Source: Lepiota brunneoincarnata (taxonomy: Eukaryota > Basidiomycota > Agaricomycetes > Agaricales > Agaricaceae). From it: a stretch of DNA of 64,000 bases. Below, piece after piece: positions 33,954 through 45,807 of this stretch. The stretch spans positions 186,001 through 250,000 of the forward strand of contig JAEBUN010000029.1 of NCBI GenBank assembly GCA_023014365.1. The letters are read 5' to 3'. The notes under the pieces were generated by a model. It was given only the letters and a program-made list of their open reading frames with translations. It was not told the DNA's origin and did no database searches. A program made the translations under genes and the position numbers. Within the stretch, counting starts at the first letter, position 1. Each line of letters begins with the position of its first letter.

Positions 33954-34027
33954 TTACCCCGTTTCTAAGGTTATATTCCACTATAACCGTTTGCATCTTT
34001 TCCTTCTGTTGCATTTGAGTGGAGTCC

Positions 34028-35047
34028 TTAGAAATCTCCTACTGGTTCTCCGCATATGTTAGACATGGCAATATTATCGTATCCATCGTCGAAGTCATCT
34101 TCCTCAGGGTATTTGAGTCCCAAGTATTGGTAGTGGAGGGATGGGGTATTTTGGGGTCGAGTTGCCATAGGTCTGTTGTATGGTGTATGTCTTGTTCCTT
34201 TTGAAGGACATTCAGTTTGTTTGTGGCGGGGTTGGAATACTCCACAGTGTGGGCATCTGTATTTGATGCAATTGTATGAGTAATGCCCAGGGGCATATTG
34301 TTTGCAGCTGAGGCATGCAAATTGGGGGCAGTCCATGGCCCAGTGTCCGACTTGTTTGCATTGGATGCATCAGGATCTATCATTGGGTTTGGGGTTTGGG
34401 ATTTGTTGAATGGGAGCAGGTGAGTTCCGTAGTGGGATTGGTTTGGCAGTGTTTTTATGGAGGGGGTTGTTGGTTCCAACAGGGTTCTTTCTTCCTGATG
34501 TAGGGGTTGGAGTGTTTTTATTGGTGGGAGGTGTCACTTCAGGTTGTTTCTTTCTTGGCATTTGGGACATGAGTCCTTCGCATGTGAGGAGGAATGCCTC
34601 ATAGTTTTCAGTCCATTTTCGCTGGGTGTGGAAGGCGTCATGGAGGAGTTTTGTCTGTTTGACATGGTGGGTGTAGTTCGACCATACTTCTCGGTCATAG
34701 TCACTGATGGGAGCTTTGTTAACTTTGTCAGTGAGGAATTGGGTGGACGCGATGGTGCATAAGTCTTCTATGCTGGTTACAATTGGTTTTACGTTCTTTA
34801 CTCCCATTGTGTGGAAGTTGATGGGTAAGACGGCTACTGGTTCTGGTTTGGGTGTAGCGTTGGGGTCAGGAGTTTTGTCCCTGACATTGATGAAGGTATT
34901 GGAGGGTGTGAATGGGCATGGCCTTGGGATTGGGGTTGGGGAATTTCTTTCGACGTTGGGGTCGTCAATGATGACAACGGAGGAGGTGGTAGAGGAGGAG
35001 GAGAAGGGGGGAGTGGATTGGGGGCGGACAAGGTCGAGGTTGTTCAT
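34028..35047 (-). pseudogene. Gypsy-3 ORF3 (double zinc knuckle)
   Basis: A single frame of 340 codons from ATG 35047 to TGA 34028, with one internal TGA just before the first knuckle. The ATG overlaps the pol stop as ATGA. It shares with the Gypsy-4 protein the start LDLxRPQxTPPFS, the motif LRDKTPDPN (VRDKTPDPN here), ISxYDRxxWxxYTHHVxQTK, GLMS, two CCHC knuckles (CIQCKQVGHWAMDC, CLSCKQYAPGHYSYNC), CPHC and a C-terminus SNIxGEPxGxF. DNA between these motifs is strongly diverged, so the protein was probably under selection. No known family recognised beyond zinc knuckles. Confidence 0.75.
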
Positions 35048-38000
35048 GGACATTTTTGAATGTGTTTGGTGGTAGAGCAAAGTTGCTTCTGGTAGGTTCT
35101 GGGTAGTTCCTGGTCGTTGCTGTTAAGTTGATGATCTTCTTTATACTCTTCCAAGTATTCATCAGCATTGTTGCGGAGTTCTTCTTCGGATATCCATTGG
35201 TTCTCTGTGTGGGAGTATCCTTTCCAATGTACATAGTATTGGAGTCTTCCTTGGTATCGGTGGTGATTGAGAATAGCTTCTATTTCGTATTCTTCTTCTT
35301 TGTTGATGATGTTTGGTGGTGGTGGCATCGGATGAGGTCCATATGCTTCTGTTTTGTTGTATGGGGTTAAGAGGTTTCAGTGGAACACCGGATGTATCTT
35401 CCATTTGATCGGAAGTTTTAATTTGTATGTGAGTGGCAATAAGACTTCCAAAATAGGGAAAGGTCCTAGTTGTTTTGGGGATATTTTGTTGGAGATGAAG
35501 GGGAGTCTGAGGTTCTTGGCTTCTAGCCATACTTTCTGATGTGTTTCAAGGGTTTTGACAGTTCTTCTGGTTCTTTGTTTCATAATGTCAGCGGAGAGTT
35601 GATGTGCCACATGTGCTTCTTTTCTGGCATCATCAAGGAGTCTGATGCATTCATCTACTGATGGAAAGTTTGAAGTTTCCATTACCATGGGTATCAGTGG
35701 AGGGTTGTATCCCATGATGAGTTCGAATGGGGATTTCTGCCTTGAGGCATGTATTTTGGAGTTGTGTGCGAACTTGGCAATAGGAAGGGTTTCTGACCAG
35801 TCAAGTGGATTCCTGGTACAGTATATAGCAAGGTAGGTCTCAATTTCTTGATTATATCATTTTGTGGAACCATCTGTCTGGGGATGGTATGCGGTTGAGA
35901 ATGCCTGTTGGATGTTAAGGTGTTTGGCTAGCTCTCGGAGGGAGTTGGCGGTGAATCTGGGGTCTCAATCTGATATGATTTTGTCAGGTAGTCTGAATCT
36001 GGTGAAGACCTTTTCTATTAATAGTCGTCCGATGTTGTCGGCGTTTGATCAATCTGATGTTGGGATGAAAATTACCCCCTTTGTAAGGCCATGGTCCACC
36101 ACGGACAATATCACATTATGGCCGGTGCTAGGCGGTAGACCGGTGATAAGATCCCATGAGATCTGGGCAAATGGGCATTTAGAGGATGGTGGAGGGATCG
36201 ATTGAGTCGGTGCACGATCCGGTCTGTGTATGATTTTATGTTGCTGACACTCTGGACAGCCTTTGATGTAGTTCTTTATGAATGTTGACATTCCTGGCCA
36301 ATACACTTCTTTCTTGGCGAGGCGGTATGTTTCCTGTTCTCCAGGGTGGCCACGTGTAGGGTGGTCATGGTATCTTGTGATGATATCACATCTGAGTTGG
36401 AGGTCTTCTGGAATGATGACACGTTCTTGGAACGTGAGGAGTGAACCATTTGGGGTCGGAACTGTTCCAAAGTCTTTATCGGCGGCGTTAGGGTGGGCTT
36501 CTTTGAGGAGTTTAAACGCTTCGGTGGTTCTAGTATCATATTTGGGTGATTCCATAATTCTTTCTTGGAGTTCCATATCGATGGTGGCGATAAAGAGGTG
36601 TTCTGGGAGTACTGTGATCAGGTTTTGATCTTCTATGTCAGTGTTGGTGACAAAGAGATTGTTTGGAAGCATGGTGATGTCTTTGTTGTCATTATCTACA
36701 TCAGGAATGTGGTCTGGACATCTTGATAGAGTGTCTGGTGCAGGAATCTTTGATCCTGGGACATGTTCCAGTTTGAAGTTGTAGTCAGCAAGGGTCTGTA
36801 CCCATCGTGCTTGTCGGCGGTTGATTTTCTGGGGTTTTCGCCAGTATGTGAGGTTTTGGTGGTCCGTTCTGATATGGACGGTGTGGGGGCTGCCAAGGAG
36901 GTAATGGTGCCATTCTTCGAGGGCTCGGATAATAGTGAGGAGTTCCCTGTCATAGATATCATAATTGCGTTCCGCTGGTCCGAACATCTTTGAATAGAAT
37001 GATATGGGTTTCCATATTCCGTTGATGTCATGTTGGTAAAGGACAGCTCCTGATGCAAATTTGGAAGCATCGGCTTCTATTTCAAAGGGTTTTGTGGAGT
37101 TGGGCATGAGGAGTACCGGTTCCTTTAAGAATTCATTCTTGAGTGTTTCGAACCCTTTTTGTTGTTCTTCCTTCCATTCAAATTTGTTTGATTTGGATAG
37201 GAGTTGGTTCAGGGGTTTGGTGTGGTGGGAGTAGCTGCAGATGAACTTCCAGTAGAAGTTACAGAATCCGATGAATTTCCAAATGTGTTGGACTGTTTTT
37301 GGCACTGGCCAATCTTCTATTCCCTTGAGTTTTCTGGGATCCATTTTGATCTCATCTGGCATGATGATCATGCCAAGATATTCAAGTCGTTGTTTGTTGA
37401 ACTTGCATTTCTCCATTTTGAGGTAGAGGTCATTTTCCTGCAGGATCTGCAGTACTTTTTCCATGAGTCGATCGGTTTCTTCCTGAGTTTTACCGTAGAT
37501 TAGGATATCATCCATATAGATGATTCCTCCTTTCTCCATTATTTCGGAGAATAATGTGTCCATCATATGTATGTTGGAACGTTGCGGGACTGTTGCAAAG
37601 TCCGAAAAACATGACAGTTGGTTTGAAAAGACCCATGGGAGTCTTGAACGCTGCTTTCCATTGATCACCATCTTTGATTCTGATGTTATTGTATCCTAGG
37701 CAGACATCAAGCTTAGTGAAGTACTTAGCTCCTTTGAGTTTATCCATGATAGAAGAGATCATGGGGATTGGGTAGGCATTTTTGATGGTATGATCGTTTA
37801 GATAATGATAGTCTTGGCAGGGTCAGAGGTCTCCTCCTTTCTTGGCAACAAAGAAGAAAGGTGATGCCATAGGGGATTTTGAGGGGCGGATGTACCCTTT
37901 TCGGAGGTTTTTGTCTATGAATTCTTTGAGTGCTTTTTCTTCAGCAGGTACCACTTAATAGGGTTTCATTGATTTTGCTTCAAATGTCAGCTTTAGTTCG

Positions 38001-38860
38001 ATTTCGTGATTGAATGTTCTTGATGGTGGGAATTGTTTGGAGGCTTTCTTGTTGAATATTTTGGCCCATCGGGTGGATCTCCGAGGGATCTCGGGTGGTT
38101 CCTTGTTTGATTCTGGTTGTTTTCCTTTTTGGTTTGCCAATTTTGTCGGGTTGTGTTGCTCATTGTGGAGCATTGTAGCGTGTGTTGCTTTGGCATTTAC
38201 TTCTAATGGGGTTAGAAGCATTGGGTTCATTTCTCTTTCTAAAGAGAAGGTGTTGAGGTCAACGTTTGACAGGTTGATGTATTCTTCAGGGTTTTCCTCA
38301 GGTTGAGAGGTTTTTCCAGCCATTATGTCCATGGCGATGGAGTTGAGTTTGATGGGTTGTTGTAGGGTTCTGAGGAGTTTGGAAAAATCCTGGTGGTCGA
38401 TTTGGGGTTTCCAAGAAAATGTCTTGGTCTTCCAGTTGATGTTGGGATTGTATTGTTCCAACCAGGGAAATCCGATGATGAGGTCTTTCTCACCAGTGTT
38501 TGTGATGTACACTTCTAGCGTGCAATCTCTTCCATCGATGATGGTTCTGATTTTGATGTATTCATGGATCTTGCCATGTTGATTGTCAGTTCCGTCAACG
38601 TTGCTGAGAGGGATTGGTTGGTCCAGCCTTTTGGTTTGATAACCATGTCGTTCAACAACTTTGTAGGAGATAAAGTTCCCTTGGGCTCCTGAATCTATCA
38701 GGGCAGTGATGGCCACGGGTTTTGATGTCCGTTCACTCCAAATCTTGATGGGTAGGTAGAGAGATCATTTATTCGGGGAGAGTTGTAGTTGTACAGAGTT
38801 TATCGAGAAAGTGTCCTTCTGAGAGTGAGAATATATAGTGTCCTTCTGGGAACAAGCAGG
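35044..38860 (-). pseudogene. Gypsy-3 Pol (PR-RT-RH-IN-chromodomain)
   Basis: Protease (37955-38716, ALIDSGAQGNFIS), RT start (37508-37762, [11 protein letters not shown]), RT with YMDDILIYG through RNase H and integrase (36049-37671, open 540 codons), integrase C-terminus (35377-35715) and chromodomain (35044-35328, EYEIEAILNHHRY, YYVHWKGYSH). A small disturbance near 37568 duplicates ATGT before the YMDD region and one Ile codon is missing before YMDD. Several TGA codons stand where Gypsy-2 or -4 have Arg. Confidence 0.83.
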
Positions 38861-38883
38861 GGCACATTGGTCTGTGTTCCATT

Positions 38884-40071
38884 TCAAAAATCCTGGAAGG
38901 GGCGCATCTCTGGGTCTTTGGCTAGCGCAGAGTGGAGTTCCTGTTGGAGTTCAGGGTCGAGGTCATCAACCATTTGGTGCATCTGAGATGCAACTTCTGC
39001 GACCGCAAGGGAGTACTTGCGTTGTGGTAATTGTTGGGCGTTCCGGTTAGGGAATCCGGGATGAGTGTTTTGTTGTCCTGGGAAGGGACGGTTGGGGTTT
39101 CGTGCAGGGCGAGGGGGATTTGTGCGCATTCCAGGGAAGTGTCTTGCTTGAGAGGGTTGAGGGCATTTGCTAACCCAGTGGTCTTTAGCTCCACATCAGA
39201 AGTATTCTTGGTTCTGATATGCTTTAATTTGTTGTCTGTTGACAACAGCATCTATCTCCAAGGGGTCTTGAAGGTCTTCTTCGGCATAGTCTGATTGAGT
39301 TATTTCTGGGTAAGGATCTTCCAATCCTTCTTCCATTATGGCATGGTCTATTTCCATGGCATGTGGGTCTCGTGGGGTGAAATGTGGAGCATTGCTCCTT
39401 TGATAGAATTGTGCATATGGCACATTGTGGTTTGGATGGCTTGGTCCACGGTTGGGCTGGTATTGGTTCCTCTGAGGGAACATGTTCCTGGGGGTGCCGT
39501 AGAGGGCATTGATTTGATGGAAGTTATTGTCAAGTTTGTTGGCTCAGGTATACCAAGCAGTAATAGTTGTCGGAGGGTTCTCCGATCCGTCGATCTTCAT
39601 GGCAATATGGCAGTCAATCGCTTTGCGGTATAGATTGATCAGGGTTCAATCTTCTGTGAGTCCGGATTGACGGACAAGCTCCTTGAACTGAGAGTTGAAT
39701 TCAGTCATTGGTTTGCCTGCTTGGTGCAGGGTTTGGAGTTTGGTATGTGCATACGCATGTTTGTCTGCTGGGGTGAAGTCGGCTCTGAGTCGGGCAGTGA
39801 AGTTGTCCCATGACTCCATTGCTATGGGTTGTCCCTGTTGGGTTTGGGCGTTCCTCTCATGGAGGTATTGTCTGGCCCAGGCTCAGGCATCTCCTGATTG
39901 CATTGTCAAGAGGACAAAAAGAGTCCTGGCAAGGTTGGTGTTGTAGGTAGTCATGTTGGTGAGCACATATACTTCACATTGGAAAATCCAATCTTCAAAG
40001 AATCTTCTGGTTCCATCAAAGGCGATGGGTTTGAGGAGTCCTAACTCCTTTGGGGATTGTGCGGCGGCCAT
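38884..40071 (-). pseudogene. Gypsy-3 Gag
   Basis: ATG at 40071 (MAAAQSPKELGLLKPIAFDG), capsid-like region, then a C-terminal part ending QDF and TGA at 38884. TGA replaces the Arg/Gln codon after SGDA (near 39883), and another stop lies near 39545. The first Cys of the zinc knuckle region reads as a serine codon (TCT/TCA context near 39195), so the knuckle is damaged. Upstream, an open but AUG-less frame extends to 40803, the same leader region as in Gypsy-2 and Gypsy-4. Confidence 0.75.
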
Positions 40072-41394
40072 TATTTGTAATTGTCCAGGTGGCAGTGGCG
40101 GTGGTGGTGATGGGGGTTGTGTTGGTTGTAGGGGAGGAGCCAGTAGGGTTAAGGGTATGGTTGGTGCAGGTAATGCGGGTGGTTGTGGATCAGGGTCCAA
40201 TTGGTTGTTGTCTGTTATATAGATGTTGGAGTCATTATCTGCTGGGGAAGTTCTTTCCTGATTTACAGCATATTTGTGGTGTGTGAGTAGATTTTCTTCT
40301 GATCTGGAAAGTTCTCTTGGTTGCTTGAGGGCGTATTCAAGTCTTTGAAGTTTGTAGTTGTTTAATGGATCTACTTTAGCACAGTATTCTTCGGCTTGTT
40401 TGTGTTTTCTTTCTTCTTGTTTGTAATGTTCCTTTAATTCTTTTTCGTGTTGTATTCTTTGTCGTTCTGCTAGTTCGTCAGCAAAACTTGTTCGTGTACA
40501 TGTTGATGTACTTGGAGTGGGGGAGTCAAATGGGGATGGAGGATAGAATGGCGACGGTGTTTGAGTGGGTCGCGGTGTGGGATTTCTTCTGGGATCTGGG
40601 TTTGTATACCTGGTCCTGAAATTCTGTTCCTTGATTTGGGAGGAGGGGGTGATGGGGATTCTTGGGCTGAGAATTTCTTTGGTGGCGTGGTGGTAGTTGT
40701 CTAGCGATCGACTATCACTAGAAGTATGAAAATTTGAAGTGAGGCGATGGATATTCCTGAGTACAGGTTCCACGATCTGACGACACAGCAGTAGCAGGGG
40801 CATGTGATCTGTTTGAGTTCTAGGTTGATGATTCAGTAGGCAAGGAAGGTGGCAGTTGTCATGAAGACGAATATGAGGAGGTGAACCAGATCTGCTGGCA
40901 GGAGGGGGATGAAGAGGATCGTAGCAATGGCTACAGAGAACATCGCAAGTGGCAACACAGAGTACCTCGACGTGTTCAGTATGTCGGCAGAGCAGAGGGC
41001 AAGCAGAGGATAAGCAGCAAGAGTATCTTAATGTTTTGTTACCTGGGTTAGGGGTTTGCTCTTGAGTAGCATGGCGTTCGTGGCAGGATGTCTATACAGA
41101 CTTGGTCCTGTCCTACTAGGCATGACTTGGAGACGACGGAGCACTATAGTCCAGCTGGTTTAAGGGCAAAGAGGTATAGGAGGCAAGAACTGTATAACAC
41201 TAAGATAAGGATACAAGGGTATGGTACAGTATCCTTATATACTACTATGTGTGGCTATGCTCCTACTATATATATCTGGACCCAGGTAAGTGAGTCATAT
41301 CCTTATCTATCTAAGTATAGATTGTTCTGATTGTTATCAGAAGTCTTATCAGAAGGATGGTTATTTTTAGTTTACATTCCCATGTCACTATGAA

Positions 41395-42005
41395 TATTAT
41401 GATTCATCCTTACTTTGACTTACGACTTGGACTTATTACACCTAAAGCCTTTAGTTGTAATATACTAAAGCATTATGAATATCTTTTTCTCCTTTACTTT
41501 GTTTTATTCCTATATTATGTAACCGTTTTTACTTTGATCTGTTACATAATATTTTCTCGATTTGTCATCATTTCTTATACTCTTAACTATTATTAGATAG
41601 CTATGTATAGATAGCTATACTTAGGTAGTTAAACATAGTTCTTCCAAGCTTCTTACTTCTTCTGTAGCTTCTTCTCAACTTCTTGTGCTTCTTCCCTACT
41701 TCTTTGATCATTGAACTTCTTCTTTACTTCCTTGATCATGTATAAATAAATACTTTGAACAATATATAAGACCTCCGGTCAACCAAGAGAAACTCCTAAG
41801 TTTCTACTTGGTTATCCGGTGGAGATTTATCAACTTGCTTGATCTCTTAAGTCATCCTCTTTATAAGCTTTATTCTCTAAGTTAGTGAGGAATACCTTGA
41901 GAGCTCGCAAAGAGTCTCTTCGAGTGATTGTTGACTTGGGTGAAGTTAACGATACGCTCAACGCTAGTTGCGCTTTCGAGCATGAAGACCAGCATCACTA
42001 TAACA
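41395..42005 (+). mobile_element. Solo LTR of another family in Gypsy-4 5' LTR, TSD ATGAA
   Basis: A 611-bp insertion flanked by ATGAA (41390-41394, 42006-42010). Its ends TATTAT...ATAACA are inverted repeats with one mismatch (TGTTAT expected). It is AT-rich with a CTTCTTCT-rich stretch and a possible TATA box TATAAATAAATA near 41741. The interrupted host LTR reads on correctly on both sides. No coding region is present and no related LTR was seen in the window. Confidence 0.75.
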
Positions 42006-42294
42006 ATGAAACCATCAGTAGTGAACATCAGAAGGACTATACTTAGTTACGCCTCATGTTTCTTATCTCTGACTCATAATTACCTTGGTCCGGATAATTA
42101 TAGTAGGAGTACAGCCACACTTAGAAGTATATAAGGATACCATACCATACCTTGTATCCTTATCTTAGTGTTATACAGTTCTTGCCTCCTATACCTCTTT
42201 GCCCTTAAACTGGCTGGACTATAGTGCTCTGTTGTCTCCAAGTCACATCTAGTAGGACAGGACCAAGTCTGTATAGACATCCTGCCACGAACGC

Positions 42295-43595
42295 TGATAC
42301 GCCGATTTCACGCCTATACATGAATTCCATACTCCGGAACGATTCTCTACATAGAATCATTGGCTATATCATTAAAGAACTCTATAGAGGATTGGTACTA
42401 TGTCCCGTAGTAGCCAGTTTGACCGAATTGAGGATATTCGAGCCTTGGAAGTGTTCAAACCAGTTCATTATCACTAAGCTTAGTGAACCAAACTATCGGA
42501 ACGCTTTCCAGAGGGATTCAGGACTCTACATAGTCTATCGAGTATACTCCGGTCGCATCAAGGGACCTTACGAGCAGTTTTCTGATGAACCCGGATGCGT
42601 TTGAATATAAAGAATGTACCTAGCGGCTGTCGCAGGAGTATTACGTCGAAAGCGAGCCCAATAATGATGACCGGACCACGGAACGGAACGTTCAACGTTC
42701 GGGAGGCGACACCCGATGCCCAAAAACCCTAGAAATATCAAAGACTCCTAATTAACGAGTGCTTTGTGGGTCCCAGCACCTCGGCCTATTGCTTAACTGA
42801 GATTAATTACAACGGATCAAGGGACTGTCCATCCGCTATACGTTCCGATCATAATTGATCCGGAGTCTTAACACGCTCGCGTGGACGCAGAATAATGCAG
42901 ACGAGCACGGAACATGTCTGGCTGGATTGCCATTCGTTAATCAGAGAAAAACCCATAACCCAGGGCAAGGTAGAAATGCTGCCGAACCTTCCAAAATGTT
43001 CTACAGTGCCTGTAACAATTAAGCTTATTGTTTTCTATTTCATATTTACTATCTCTCGTATGTATCTAAACAATATAAATACGGTCGCACTTGTTCGTGG
43101 AGAAGCAAGAGGTCTCACCCCTGCTTCCACACGCAAGTCTGCGAGCCGTGATCAAGAACGGTTTCAGAGGGCTATTTAGTGTGCGTCGTTAAGTGTGATT
43201 TCTTCGGTCGTCGACCAACCCAGAGACAGAGACAGAGACCAGAGTTCAGAGTTTAGAGTTCCAGAGTGCTAGAGACAGAGACAGAGACAGAGACCAGAGT
43301 TCAGAAACCAGAGACCAGAGACCAGAGACCCCGCGCTTTGAATTGACAGGGATTGTCCTTTCATTGTTGCACCGTATGGCTAAGATAACTTCAACGGCTG
43401 TTTGTTAACCTCTAAAACACTACTCTCTTGAATTTCGCTGTCAGAACGCACCCCCAGAACACCCTAAAAGACGAAACTGTTCATTATCTATCTCGTTCCA
43501 CTTGTATTAGCTTAAGCTTATCGAACTTCGGCTAAGCTTAGTGAAAACAAGCCCACGATCGATATTTAAAACCTACAAACGTTGTTACCTTTTCA
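42295..43595. mobile_element. Unclassified 1.3-kb insertion in Gypsy-4 5' LTR
   Basis: The Gypsy-4 LTR is interrupted at AACGCTG, a 7-bp sequence present on both sides (42290-42296 and 43595-43601). With a 4-bp duplication ACGC the insert would start TG and end CA. No TIRs, poly-A tail or coding motif are evident; the longest frame (to about 42604) resembles nothing I know. It contains a CAGAGA/CCAGAG microsatellite (43219-43331) and repeated TAAGCTTAGTGAA motifs. It could be a large solo LTR or a noncoding element. Confidence 0.55.
43219..43331. repeat. Purine-rich tandem repeat (AGAGAC/CAGAGA)
   Basis: About 110 bp built from AGAGAC and CCAGAG units with interspersed GTTCAG, inside the unclassified insertion. 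It is a simple satellite-like tract with no coding sense. Confidence 0.85.
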
Positions 43596-43637
43596 ACGCT
43601 GTGCTACTCAAGAGCAAACCCCTAACCTGGGTAACAA

Positions 43638-43649
43638 AACACTAAGATA
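43638..43649 (+). promoter_or_regulatory. Gypsy-4 self-priming primer-binding site
   Basis: AACACTAAGATA lies one base after the 5' LTR end. It is the exact complement of TATCTTAGTGTT (51265-51276 in the 3' LTR), which begins 33 bp after TATATAA (51232-51238), so it pairs with the predicted 5' end of the element's own RNA. Confidence 0.7.
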
Positions 43650-44616
43650 CTCTGCTGCTTATCTCTTGCTTGTCCTCTACTCTGCTCTGCTCTGCCGACA
43701 AACTAAACACGTCGAGGTACCCTGGTCATTCAAAACAACGTATGAAAAGAAACCACCTCTTTGTGTAGCCATCGCTACGTCCCTCAACCTTTCCCCGCCA
43801 GAAAACCTGGCTTACCTACTTGTCCTCGTCTTCACCACCACCACCACCCTCCTCACTTATCGAATAATCACCCTAGAAATTGACCGCATCACGTGCCCTT
43901 GCCGTTGCTGTGTCATCAGATCCTGGAACTTATATTCAGGAATATCCATAATTGCAACCCAAATTTTCATACTTCTAGCGATAATCGATCGCTAGATAAT
44001 TGCCACCACACCTCCAAAGAAGTTCTCGGCCCGAGAAACTCCATCACCCCCTCCCAAATCAAGAAGTAGAATCTCAGGATCAGGAACCCAAAACCTGGAT
44101 CCCAGAAGAAACCCTATCCCCACACAAACACCATCCCCATTCTATCCTCCATCTCCATTCAACTCACCCACTCCAAGAACAACAACACATACACAAACCA
44201 GTTTTGCTAGTGAACTAGCAGAATGACAAAGAATACAACACAAAAAAGAATTAAAGGAACATTATGAACAAGAAGAAAGAAAACGCAAACAAGCCGAAGA
44301 ATACCGTGCTAAAGTAGATCCATTAAATGACTACAAACTTCAAAGACTTGAATATGCCCTCAAGCAACCAAGAGAACTTTCCGCATCGGAAGAGAACTTA
44401 CTCACACGCCACGAATATGCAGTAAATCAGGGAAGAACTCCCCCAGCAGATAACAACTCCGACATCTATATAACAGATGACAACCAATCGGACCCCAATC
44501 CACAACCACCCGCATTACCTGCGCCAACTGTACCCCTAGCCTTACAGGCTCCTCCCCTGCAACCAACACAACCCCCATCACCACCACCGCCGCAGCCACC
44601 CGGACAATTACAAATA
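43650..44616 (+). other. Gypsy-4 leader with AUG-less ORF, TAG and coiled-coil frame
   Basis: From the LTR to 43995 a frame without ATG encodes a cysteine-containing stretch with two hydrophobic segments (AYLLVLVFTTTTTLLTY; ISIIATQIFILLAII). It ends at TAG, and the same frame then runs to gag through a Pro-rich and a charged coiled-coil region (ELKEHYEQEERKRKQAEEY) with one TGA at 44223. There is no ATG in this frame before the gag ATG at 44617. It may be untranslated leader; alternatively non-AUG initiation and stop readthrough would give an N-extended Gag. Confidence 0.5.
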
Positions 44617-45807
44617 ATGGCTGCCACACAAACCCCAAAGGAGTTAGGACTCCTCAAACCCATCACCTTCGATGGAACCAGAAGACTCTTTGAAGATTGG
44701 ATCTTCCAATGCGAAGTTTACATGCTTGCCAATGTGACCACTTACAACACCGACCTCGCCTGGACCTTATTCGTCCTTTCGACAATGCAATCAGGAGATG
44801 CCTGAGCCTGGGCCAGACAATACCTCCATGAGAGAAACGCCCAAACTCAACAAGGGCAACCTATAGCAATGGAGTCATGGGATGACTTCACTGCCCGACT
44901 CAGAGCCGACTTCACCCCAGCAGATGAACATGCGTACGTGCATACCAGACTTCAAACCCTGCACCAAGCAGGTAAACCAATGACTGAGTTCAATGCTCAG
45001 TTCAAAGAACTAGTCCGCCAGTCCGGACTCACAGAAGATCGTACCCTAATTGATCTATATAGAAAAGCAATCGATCACCATATCGCCATGAAGATCGACA
45101 AATTAGAGAACCCTCTGACAACTATCACCACTTGGTATACCCAAGCCAACAAACTCGATGATAATTTCCATCGAATCAACGCCCTCTATGGTACCCCCAG
45201 AAACATGTTCCCTCAGAGGAACCAGTACCAACCCAACCGCAGACCAAGTCATTCGAACCACAACGTGCCCTACACACAATTCTACCAAAGAAGTAACGCT
45301 CCATGCTTCACTCCACGAGACCCACATGCCATGGAAATAGACCATGCCACAATGGAAGAAAGATTTGAAGATCCTTATCCCAAAATAACCCAACCGGAAT
45401 ATGCTGAAGAAGACTCCACTCAAGAATCATTGGAGCTAGATGCTGTTGTCACTGGACAACAAATGAAATCATACCAGAATCAAGAATGCTTCCAATGTGG
45501 AGCCAAAGATCATTGGGTCAGTAAATGCCCTCAACCACCGCCAGCCAGATGTTTCCCAGGAATGCGTACCAATCCTCCTCATCCTGCAAGAAATCCCAAT
45601 CGTCCCTTCTCTGGACAACAAAACACTCGTCCCGGATTTCCAAACCAGAACAACCAACAATCACCGCAATGCAAGTATTCCCTTGCTGTTGCAGAAGTCG
45701 CATCTCAGATGCACCAAATGGTTGATGACCTCGACCCTGAATTACAACAAGAACTTCACTCTGCACTAGCCGAGGATCTGGAGATGTGTCCATTCCAGGA
45801 TTTTTAA
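44617..45807 (+). pseudogene. Gypsy-4 Gag
   Basis: ATG 44617 (MAATQTPKELGLLKPITFDG), capsid-like region, zinc knuckle CFQCGAKDHWVSKC (about 45488), end at 45805-45807. One in-frame TGA (44803-44805) replaces a codon that is CAA in Gypsy-2, so the sequence as given makes a truncated protein of 62 residues. Gag ends GAT TTT TAA; Pol continues in the -1 frame through the overlapping GGA TTT TTA AAA. Confidence 0.82.

Larger units (their letters stand above)
33537..41331 (-). mobile_element. Gypsy-3 chromovirus (second subfamily)
   Basis: Minus-strand element related to Gypsy-2 and Gypsy-4 but with a longer 417-bp LTR and diverged ORF3. Left (3') LTR 33537-33953 is complete; the right (5') LTR 41037-41331 is cut after 295 bp, where the Gypsy-4 LTR begins. 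Internal order on the minus strand: leader, gag, protease, RT, RNase H, integrase, chromodomain, ORF3. The primer site (just left of 41037) is AACATTAAGATA, one base off the self-complementary sequence. Confidence 0.85.

Noticed and set aside
43219..43331. Purine-rich AGAGAC tract as a possible regulatory array
   Set aside because: Irregular simple repeat inside an insertion with no other functional sign.
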